Shown in pieces: positions 7,161-12,413 of a DNA stretch of 12,413 nucleotides. Below the pieces are notes generated by a model. The model was given only the letters and a program-made list of their open reading frames with translations. It was not told where the DNA came from and ran no database searches. The number at the start of each line of letters is the position of its first letter. Positions within the stretch are counted from its first letter, which is position 1. A program made the position numbers and the translations under genes. This DNA is from an uncultured Rikenellaceae bacterium. Its GTDB lineage: Bacteria > Bacteroidota > Bacteroidia > Bacteroidales > Rikenellaceae. Location: NCBI GenBank assembly GCA_949284665.1, contig CASDWR010000120.1, positions 1 to 12,413 on the forward strand. Reading direction: 5' to 3'.

Positions 7161-8210
7161 TTAATGGTTGATCGTTACAGACAGTGATACAACTTGTTGC
7201 CAAACCCAATGGTGACCGTCGAAGTGGTGAACCGATGCGATTCGTCCCTTAACGTCACTTTTTCGAAACGGTTCCCAATAGATCTCCAGGCGGTTGTAAA
7301 TACCTGACTCAGTACGGTAAAACGGTTCGCCGAAGTAAAGGCCGCTACCGTATGGCTGATGGTCGTCGCTGGCATTACTGGCATAGAAAGGCATCAGATT
7401 GTCGCCCAGATAGAGGTTGTTGTAGATGCCGATCCCTCGCTTTTCGATTCGGGCTTCGATTTGTGCCCCATTCGGTTTCCGATAATATCCTTCGTATTTG
7501 CGATTGTTCTGGAATGCCTGCAACCACCCGACCTGAAGGTAAAGCTTGTCGAAGAAGAGACGACGTGAAAGGTCGAGTCCAATGTACGGATAGATCAGAA
7601 TGTTGTCGACGACACCGCCCAACGTGTAACTTCCTGCATGATGATACATGTCAAAATTGTATCCAGCATAAGCAACTCCCTGCCGAATCGATCCTGCCGA
7701 GAATACCATGAATTTTTCTCTCCGGTCTGCCGAATACATGCTGTTCCAGTCACAGCCCAGTTCCAAATATCCGTTTCGGTCCACATATTGGAGCAACAAT
7801 CCTTCCAGTTCGGAGTCGTAGAATCTTACGGAGTCGCTGAAAAAAGCATTCGAGTATGTTCCGATCAGTTTTTTGCGCGGGAAAACACCTGCTGCCGCCC
7901 GGAATTTTCCCCAATCGTATCCATAGTAAAAGACCAGAGCCGGGTCCGTATAAAAGGTACGCTGGCCGAAGTCAGCCAACAGGTCCACTCCCAACATGAG
8001 CGAATTGCCTTTTCCCCAACCAATCCCTGCCTGGGGAATAAGTCGGGCACCGAAAAGCGTTTGTGATTCGCTGAGTGGCGTATCTTTGAACTCACGGTTG
8101 TCGAAACGGAAATCCATGTCCGCTTCCCATATAAACCGCTGACCGAAGGCGGAACCCATTCCCCCCCCCACGGCCAAAACAATGATGAGTATGTGTTTCA
8201 GAAATCTCAT
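7161..8210 (-). CDS. unrecognised exported protein, probable outer-membrane beta-barrel
   Basis: I do not recognise the family. The 349-residue product starts with a typical signal peptide: MRFLKH, a hydrophobic core, then GSAFG with likely cleavage before QRF (about residue 24/25). The mature part is rich in Tyr, Phe, Trp, Gly and Asp and alternates polar and aromatic residues (for example ALVFYYGYDWGKFRAAAGVF, GSYTLGGVVDNILIYPYIGL), with short turns, as in outer-membrane barrels. It ends in a strand-like VWQQVVSLSVTINH, without the terminal Phe common in barrel proteins. I see no TonB box, plug domain or lipobox. The frame is open to 8294, but those 28 extra residues would bury the signal peptide, so I use the ATG at 8210. 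It is flanked by non-coding DNA and appears monocistronic. A G9 run lies in the signal-peptide codons. Confidence 0.75.
   Translation of the reverse strand: MRFLKHILIIVLAVGGGMGSAFGQRFIWEADMDFRFDNREFKDTPLSESQTLFGARLIPQAGIGWGKGNSLMLGVDLLADFGQRTFYTDPALVFYYGYDWGKFRAAAGVFPRKKLIGTYSNAFFSDSVRFYDSELEGLLLQYVDRNGYLELGCDWNSMYSADRREKFMVFSAGSIRQGVAYAGYNFDMYHHAGSYTLGGVVDNILIYPYIGLDLSRRLFFDKLYLQVGWLQAFQNNRKYEGYYRKPNGAQIEARIEKRGIGIYNNLYLGDNLMPFYASNASDDHQPYGSGLYFGEPFYRTESGIYNRLEIYWEPFRKSDVKGRIASVHHFDGHHWVWQQVVSLSVTINH
8161..8169 (-). repeat. poly-G (9) tract inside the signal-peptide codons
   Basis: The plus strand has nine consecutive C, so the coding strand of the 7161-8210 gene has nine G, read as GTG GGG GGG GGA (Val-Gly-Gly-Gly) near residues 16-19. 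Loss or gain of one G would shift the frame before the mature protein begins. Tracts of this length and place are known sites of slipped-strand phase variation in surface proteins of other bacteria. Variation here is inferred, not seen. Confidence 0.6.
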
Positions 8211-8230
8211 GTGAATATCAAAAATCGTTA

Positions 8231-8238
8231 CAAATATA
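8231..8238 (-). promoter_or_regulatory. -7 box of the promoter for the exported-protein gene
   Basis: The minus strand reads TATATTTG, a full match to the Bacteroidota -7 consensus TAnnTTTG, about 21 nt before the ATG at 8210. A good TTTG is not present at the -33 position, so strength is uncertain. The predicted transcript would have a leader of roughly 15 nt. Confidence 0.45.
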
Positions 8239-8429
8239 TGAAAGATTGTCCAGAATTTCGGCAGTTCCGGATAGAATTTGACACACAGACACACAATCTG
8301 CTGATCGAAAATCAGTCAATGGAATTAGTCGGCAATTCGTATTTTGTGCCTGCAGCTTGAAGGTTCGTTTATCGATATTTTACGTAAGGGGTTGTATCCG
8401 TTTCAGTTCAGGCATCAGCTTTTATCTCC

Positions 8430-8729
8430 TTATGTCTTTTTACTCTTCATGGTGCGCCTTTTGAGTTTTTTGCGTGGAATATCTCCGGGCATTATGCCAA
8501 CGAAAATGAAGGTGCATTTCTTGTCGAACGGCAGAATGAAAAGTAAATGTTCGTGAGAAGTCCGCAATCGAGAGTGTCCGTATACGACTTTTTGTGTCTT
8601 CGATTTCGATGATGCGGGTTTGTCTGTCTGACTGGAGGTGCGAACAGAGATAAAAGCGCGTGTGTCCTTTCTGCCGGAATGGGGCGCAATGCGTTTGGAA
8701 TGCGTTTTACCGTTGCGTATCGATATCAT
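8430..8729 (-). CDS. possible small basic protein, doubtful
   Basis: This is a 99-codon frame with an ATG at 8729, starting about 22 nt after the T tract of the hppA terminator. The product is strongly basic and rich in Ser and Thr (ending IPRKKLKRRTMKSKKT), has one hydrophobic patch (HLLFILPF), and belongs to no family I recognise. No ribosome-binding site or promoter box is evident just upstream. It fills part of an otherwise empty stretch, which is the main reason to list it. A chance frame in non-coding DNA is at least as likely. Confidence 0.18.
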   Translation of the reverse strand: MISIRNGKTHSKRIAPHSGRKDTRAFISVRTSSQTDKPASSKSKTQKVVYGHSRLRTSHEHLLFILPFDKKCTFIFVGIMPGDIPRKKLKRRTMKSKKT

Positions 8730-8750
8730 GCGATCCGGAGAGAGAAGGTA

Positions 8751-8801
8751 AAATAAAAGGGCAGGAGAAGCCTTGTATGTGTCAAGATATTCTCCTGCCC
8801 T
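8751..8801 (-). terminator. intrinsic terminator downstream of hppA
   Basis: The arms are 8758-8769 and 8790-8801: a perfect 12-bp stem containing GGGCAGGAGAA and TTCTCCTGCCC, with a 20-nt loop. On the minus strand the stem is followed directly by TTTTATTTTA. It starts about 116 nt past the hppA stop at 8918 and is oriented to end the hppA transcript. The large loop is slightly unusual; the rest is textbook. Confidence 0.85.
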
Positions 8802-8917
8802 GCATCGTATTCATGTTGTTGGGTCCGGAAGCGTTTGCTCATGCACGGTGTCGACTTTTCAGCCGGGAGCATGGATTTCAGCAGACCCGTCCAATCTCCG
8901 ATAATCTTTTCTTGCCG

Positions 8918-11131
8918 TTAAAATAGGCTGTATGCGACGGTCAGACCTGCCATTACGATGGCTACCATACTCATCAGCTTGACCAGAATGTTGAGCGATG
9001 GCCCCGACGTGTCCTTAAACGGATCACCTACCGTATCACCCACTACAGTGGCTTTGTGGCAATCGGAACCTTTACCGCCATGATTACCCTCCTCGATGAA
9101 CTTTTTGGCATTGTCCCAGGCTCCGCCGGAATTGGCCATGAAGATGGCGAGCACAAAGCCGGAACCCAAACCTCCGACCAGAAGTCCGACTACACCGGCC
9201 ACACCAAAGACAAGCCCTGTAAGAATCGGTGCCAAAATGGCCAGGATAGAGGGTAGCAACATCTCTCGTTGTGCTCCGCGAGTGGAAATAGCTACGCAAC
9301 GGGCATAGTCCGGAGTGCTTTCTCCTGTCAGGATTCCCTTGATTTCACGGAACTGGCGACGTACTTCATTTACCATGCTTTCAGCTGCACGACCGACAGC
9401 ATTCATAGTCAGACCGCAAAAGAGGAACGACATCATGGCCCCGATAAAAATTCCTACCAATACTTTCGGATTCATCAGATTGATCTGGTAATAGTTGATG
9501 AAATCGATAATATTGGCTTCGGATACGGCAACCTGTGTGCCGTCGGCAAATTCAAGGATATTTTGTCCGATATGAGCCAGCCCGATTTTGATCTCTTCGA
9601 GATAAGAGGCCAGCAAGGCCAGAGCGGTCAATGCAGCCGATCCGATGGCAAACCCTTTTCCCGTTGCGGCTGTGGTATTGCCGAGGGCATCGAGGGCATC
9701 CGTGCGTTTGCGGACTTCCGGACCGAGTCCGCTCATTTCTGCGTTACCTCCCGCATTGTCTGCGATGGGGCCGTATGCATCGGTAGCCAAAGTGATACCC
9801 AGCGTCGAGAGCATCCCGACAGCGGCGATGGCGATACCGTAGAGACCCAGTTGCAGATTGGAAGCTGTGAGCATGTTGGCGACGTCGAAGCGGATTGCGC
9901 AAAGATAAGAGAGAATGATGGCGACACCGATGGTCAAAACGGGTACGGCCGTCGAGATCATACCGAGACCCACGCCCGAGATGATAACCGTCGCAGGACC
10001 GGTTTTCGAACTTTCCGCAATTTTTTGAGTCGGTTTATAGGAGTGTGAAGTGTAGTATTCGGTGGCTTGTCCGATAATGACTCCGGCCAGAAGACCGACA
10101 ATGACGGAACAGGAGATCCACATCCAGTTCGGCAGATTGAGCAATCGCAGAATGCCGAACGTGGCAATGGCGATCAGTACAGAACTCAAGTTGACACCCA
10201 GTCCGAGCGATCCGAGCAACTGTTTCATCGAGGCGCCCTCTTTCGTGCGAACGGCAAAAATACCGATGATGGAGAGTACGATACCTATCGATGCAATCAA
10301 CATCGGTGCAAGTACGGCTTTCATTTGTACTTCGGGATCGAACACAAAAGCGGCGGCACCCAGAGCGGCGGTAGCCAGAATCGATCCGCAGTAGCTTTCA
10401 TAGAGGTCAGCACCCATACCTGCCACATCACCCACATTGTCGCCCACGTTGTCGGCGATAGTGGCGGGATTGCGCGGATCGTCTTCGGGAATCCCGGCTT
10501 CCACTTTCCCGACCAGATCGGCTCCCACATCAGCGGCTTTGGTGTAGATTCCCCCACCTACGCGGGCAAACAGCGCCTGAGTTGAAGCACCCATTCCGAA
10601 AGTCAACATGGTGGTAGTCATTACTACCAGTTTCTGTGGCCCGTCGATGTCGATGAAGTGTTCCAGTATGATGTACCACAAAGAGATATCGAGCAGCCCG
10701 AGCCCTACGACCACCAGACCCATTACCGCGCCACTCCTGAATGCGACTTTCAGCCCCTTGTCGAGCGACTGATTGGCGGCATAAGCCGTACGAGCCGAGG
10801 CATACGTAGCGGTTTTCATGCCGAAAAAGCCGGTCAACCCCGAAAAGAAACCTCCCGTAAGAAATGCGAATGGCACCCAGGGGTTCTGCACGCCCAGCCC
10901 ATAGGCGAGGTAGGCGAAAAAGAGTGCCAGCACGATGAATACGATCGTAACGACTTTGTACTGTTGTTTCAGATAGGCCATTGCTCCGTTGCGGACGTAC
11001 TGTGCGATCTCTTTCATCTTATCCGTGCCTTCGCTTTCCCGTTTCATCATTTTGTAAAAAGCGAGGGCGAACCCCAACGCGAGTAGTGACGTCGCCGGTA
11101 TCAACCAGAATATTCCAGGAATGTTGCCCAT
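8918..11131 (-). CDS. hppA: membrane-bound K+-stimulated ion-translocating pyrophosphatase
   Basis: This inner-membrane enzyme hydrolyses pyrophosphate and pumps Na+ and/or H+ across the membrane. The 737-residue product has about 16 hydrophobic helices. The acidic Mg-PPi-binding motifs are present: [11 protein letters not shown] (201-211), DDPRNP followed by [12 protein letters not shown] (217-238), [12 protein letters not shown] (451-462), and the C-terminal [15 protein letters not shown] (698-712). In [10 protein letters not shown] (484-493) the positions that separate the subfamilies are Ala488 and Gly491. Ala and Gly/Ala mark the K+-dependent group, whereas K+-independent H+ pumps carry Lys and Thr. 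K+-dependent enzymes include Na+ pumps and the dual Na+/H+ pump described from Bacteroides; I cannot assign the ion from sequence alone. It is monocistronic, with its own promoter and terminator. Confidence 0.97.
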   Translation of the reverse strand: MGNIPGIFWLIPATSLLALGFALAFYKMMKRESEGTDKMKEIAQYVRNGAMAYLKQQYKVVTIVFIVLALFFAYLAYGLGVQNPWVPFAFLTGGFFSGLTGFFGMKTATYASARTAYAANQSLDKGLKVAFRSGAVMGLVVVGLGLLDISLWYIILEHFIDIDGPQKLVVMTTTMLTFGMGASTQALFARVGGGIYTKAADVGADLVGKVEAGIPEDDPRNPATIADNVGDNVGDVAGMGADLYESYCGSILATAALGAAAFVFDPEVQMKAVLAPMLIASIGIVLSIIGIFAVRTKEGASMKQLLGSLGLGVNLSSVLIAIATFGILRLLNLPNWMWISCSVIVGLLAGVIIGQATEYYTSHSYKPTQKIAESSKTGPATVIISGVGLGMISTAVPVLTIGVAIILSYLCAIRFDVANMLTASNLQLGLYGIAIAAVGMLSTLGITLATDAYGPIADNAGGNAEMSGLGPEVRKRTDALDALGNTTAATGKGFAIGSAALTALALLASYLEEIKIGLAHIGQNILEFADGTQVAVSEANIIDFINYYQINLMNPKVLVGIFIGAMMSFLFCGLTMNAVGRAAESMVNEVRRQFREIKGILTGESTPDYARCVAISTRGAQREMLLPSILAILAPILTGLVFGVAGVVGLLVGGLGSGFVLAIFMANSGGAWDNAKKFIEEGNHGGKGSDCHKATVVGDTVGDPFKDTSGPSLNILVKLMSMVAIVMAGLTVAYSLF

Positions 11132-11185
11132 AGATAGAAGTTGTTTTAGTTAGTTTGGAAATGTTATTGACTGATAAATTTTTCG

Positions 11186-11193
11186 TATCTTTG
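11186..11193 (+). promoter_or_regulatory. -7 box of the promoter for the TrmH-family gene
   Basis: TATCTTTG is a full match to TAnnTTTG on the plus strand. No TTTG lies at the expected -33 distance (about 19-21 nt upstream reads TGTTA), so only the -7 half is well supported. The predicted start near 11199 gives a leader of about 65 nt. Confidence 0.5.
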
Positions 11194-11203
11194 ATTTCTC
11201 TTA

Positions 11204-11235
11204 CAAAATTATGTTTTATTTTCGAGTCCGGCAAA
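11204..11235 (-). promoter_or_regulatory. hppA promoter, Bacteroidota consensus
   Basis: On the minus strand TTTG (11235-11232) is followed after exactly 20 nt by TAATTTTG (11211-11204). Both boxes match the Bacteroidota -33/-7 consensus with ideal spacing. The predicted start near 11198 gives a leader of about 65 nt before the hppA ATG at 11131. It faces the promoter of the divergent methyltransferase gene. Confidence 0.78.
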
Positions 11236-11263
11236 TTTCATAACAAAACAAAAACTCTACACG

Positions 11264-11794
11264 ATGCGCAAAAAAACTTATCCCGAACTCGGCAGACTCA
11301 CGCCCGAGGAATTTGAAAAGTCGGAGAAAATGTCTGTAAGCGTAGTGCTTGACGGTATCAGGAGTTTGAATAACGTGGGGTCGTTTTTCCGTACAGCCGA
11401 TGCTTTTGCTGTGGAACGAATTCTCCTGTGCGGTATCACGGCGACCCCTCCCGACAAAGAGATTCACAAAACGGCTCTCGGGGCAGAAACTACGGTCGCA
11501 TGGGAATACAGCGAAAAGTGTATTGACGCGATTGCCCGGTTGCGGGAAGAGGGATATCGTATTGTTGCGATCGAACAGGTGGAGGGAGCGATGATGTTGC
11601 AGATGTTCGAACCTGTACCCGAAGAAAAATATGCGTTGGTCTTTGGGAATGAAGTAGAGGGCGTTTCTCAAGAGGTGATCGATATGTGCGACGATGCATT
11701 GGAGATTCCTCAAGCCGGTACGAAACACTCCCTCAATGTCGCTGTCTCGGGAGGTGTCGTTCTGTGGCATTTTTTCCGGGCATTTCAGCCATAA
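11264..11794 (+). CDS. TrmH/SpoU-family RNA 2'-O-methyltransferase
   Basis: The 176-residue product is a SPOUT-fold (knotted) methyltransferase, expected to transfer a methyl group from S-adenosylmethionine to a ribose 2'-OH of tRNA or rRNA. The three SpoU motifs are clear: LNNVGSFFRTADAF (35-48), ALVFGNEVEGVS (124-135), and IPQAGTKHSLNV (148-159) followed by a hydrophobic helix. The catalytic Arg of motif 1 (R43) and the Asn of motif 2 (N129) are present. It lacks the N-terminal RNA-binding domain of RlmB and the C-terminal extension of E. coli TrmH, so it is a minimal catalytic domain and its substrate cannot be assigned. Short relatives with the same LCGITATPP segment are common in Bacteroidota. 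The ATG at 11264 follows an A-rich region and gives MRKKTYPELGRL, the usual start of that group. Confidence 0.92.
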   Translation: MRKKTYPELGRLTPEEFEKSEKMSVSVVLDGIRSLNNVGSFFRTADAFAVERILLCGITATPPDKEIHKTALGAETTVAWEYSEKCIDAIARLREEGYRIVAIEQVEGAMMLQMFEPVPEEKYALVFGNEVEGVSQEVIDMCDDALEIPQAGTKHSLNVAVSGGVVLWHFFRAFQP

Positions 11795-11799
11795 ATAAA

Positions 11800-11925
11800 T
11801 TGTTTGGAAACGGTAAACGGTCTCTTCTTTTTTTGTCGTTTTGCTCCTTGTTAGTTCTGTTTATCGCAGGTATGACGTCTCGAGAGGTTGCCGAGGATGT
11901 CTGGCGGGTGGTGACGAAGGAATGA
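11800..11925 (+). CDS. possible 41-residue single-helix membrane peptide
   Basis: This frame runs from a TTG at 11800 to TGA at 11923-11925, just 5 nt after the methyltransferase stop. It encodes a short basic start (FGNGKR), a hydrophobic segment (SLLFLSFCSLLVLFIAG) and a charged tail (REVAEDVWRVVTKE). This is a plausible small inner-membrane protein translated from the methyltransferase message. Against it: the start is a TTG and no ribosome-binding site is evident. The frame also runs into the upstream gene without a stop, so the TTG is a choice. No family recognised. Confidence 0.3.
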   Translation: MFGNGKRSLLFLSFCSLLVLFIAGMTSREVAEDVWRVVTKE

Positions 11926-11932
11926 CGATCGG

Positions 11933-12376
11933 TCAGAGGACGACGGTGTCGGCCGGATCGGATTCGGCTTTTGCAGATTCACGTTCATAAAGTTGTACGA
12001 ACCATTCGGGTGCCCGACATGGTTTGCGAGTGGCCGCATGCGTGAATACCAGTACCACACGTCCCGTGTTGAGCAGTTCGCCCTGTTCGTTCCGGATTTC
12101 GTGATCGAATACCAATTTCACTCCCGGGGGCTCTTTCAGGGAGATCCGTACACTCAAGAGATCGTCATAGTGGGCCGGTGCGAAATAATCCATCGTCACT
12201 TGCCGTACGGGTAACATGATCCCCTGTTCCTCCATCTGCCGGTAAGAAATCCCATACGAACGTAACATCTCCGTTCGAGCCACTTCATAATAATTTACAT
12301 AATTCGAGTGATGGACAATCCCCATCTTGTCAGTCTCTTTGTATCGGACTCTGATTTTTATCTCCTTGGTTATCAT
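11933..12376 (-). CDS. YbgC/FadM-like acyl-CoA thioesterase (hotdog fold)
   Basis: The 147-residue product fits the 4-hydroxybenzoyl-CoA thioesterase-like family, which hydrolyses acyl-CoA or acyl-ACP thioesters in the cytoplasm. The N-terminal motif YKETDKMGIVHHSNYVNYYEV (from residue 12) contains the catalytic Asp16, the GIVHH loop and the start of the central hotdog helix (EVARTEML). Strands at about 57-65, 73-82, 86-97 and 104-113 complete the fold. The natural substrate cannot be told from sequence. The frame continues to a TTG at 12409, but the ATG at 12376 gives the usual family N-terminus (MITKEIKIRVRYKETD) after an AT-rich leader, so I use it. It is convergent with the methyltransferase gene, and no clear terminator lies between the two stops. 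Confidence 0.92.
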   Translation of the reverse strand: MITKEIKIRVRYKETDKMGIVHHSNYVNYYEVARTEMLRSYGISYRQMEEQGIMLPVRQVTMDYFAPAHYDDLLSVRISLKEPPGVKLVFDHEIRNEQGELLNTGRVVLVFTHAATRKPCRAPEWFVQLYERESAKAESDPADTVVL

Positions 12377-12413
12377 ATTTCTATTCTGTTTTGTTCGGAT
12401 TGCCGACAAATGA

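Larger units (their letters stand above)
8211..8917 (-). other. 707-nt intergenic region between hppA and the exported-protein gene
   Basis: Reading with the minus strand it holds the 3' untranslated end of hppA (about 116 nt), the hppA terminator (8751-8801), a stretch of about 500 nt without a recognised gene, and the promoter of the 7161-8210 gene. The middle contains a weak 99-residue basic frame (8430-8729, listed separately), an AC-rich patch at about 8280-8295 and a 5-bp hairpin CTGAT/ATCAG at 8301-8315. I see no tRNA-like cloverleaf or insertion-sequence end. Confidence 0.6.

Noticed and set aside
8301..8315. CTGAT/ATCAG hairpin upstream of the exported-protein gene
   Set aside because: Only 5 bp with an AT-rich arm; expected by chance in a region this long.
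9269..10048. Plus-strand 259-residue frame antisense to hppA
   Set aside because: It is a shadow of the conserved hppA coding sequence, with His/Asp/Arg-rich low-information content and no recognisable domain.
12377..12409. TTG start for the thioesterase
   Set aside because: The extra residues (SAIRTKQNRN) are not part of the hotdog family start; the ATG at 12376 fits better.

Overview
The window comes from a member of the Bacteroidota, probably of the gut Bacteroidales; an Alistipes/Rikenellaceae-like source is a guess only. Three things point to the phylum. Good matches to the Bacteroidota promoter consensus (TTTG, about 20 nt, TAnnTTTG) lie upstream of hppA and other genes. The cell-wall genes run in the Bacteroidota order rsmH, ftsL-like, ftsI with a PASTA domain, murE, mraY, murD. 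MraY carries the long extra loop between its fourth and fifth helices that I associate with this phylum. No mobile element, CRISPR array, rRNA or tRNA gene was seen.

Positions 1-6721 (minus strand, read right to left) hold the start of a division and cell wall (dcw) operon: rsmH, a small FtsL-like membrane protein, the division transpeptidase ftsI, murE, mraY, and the first 35 codons of murD, which runs off the left edge. Spacing is 4-15 nt between most genes, about 60 nt before murE (18 nt if a TTG start is used), and an unusual 172 nt between mraY and murD. The pathway runs from UDP-MurNAc peptide synthesis (MurD, MurE) through the first lipid-linked intermediate (MraY) to septal cross-linking (FtsI). 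The DNPR motif in MurE predicts meso-diaminopimelate peptidoglycan. No mraZ lies in front of rsmH; instead there is a 439-nt non-coding stretch with two inverted repeats.

Positions 7161-8210 (minus) encode an unrecognised exported protein, probably an outer-membrane beta-barrel. A run of nine G lies inside its signal-peptide codons, which makes slipped-strand phase variation possible. The 707 nt between it and hppA contain a convincing intrinsic terminator for hppA, a likely promoter for the exported protein, and little else.

Positions 8918-11131 (minus) encode a membrane-bound, K+-dependent type ion-pumping pyrophosphatase (hppA). It is divergent from a TrmH/SpoU-family RNA methyltransferase (11264-11794, plus). 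Their core promoters interlock face to face in the 132-nt gap, so the predicted start sites nearly coincide. The window ends with a convergent YbgC/FadM-like hotdog thioesterase (11933-12376, minus) and a possible 41-residue membrane peptide in the gap before it.

Most of the window is conserved housekeeping sequence. I found no clear evidence of a new multi-gene system. The most useful leads are the poly-G tract, the interlocked promoters, and the structured mraZ-less leader of the dcw operon.
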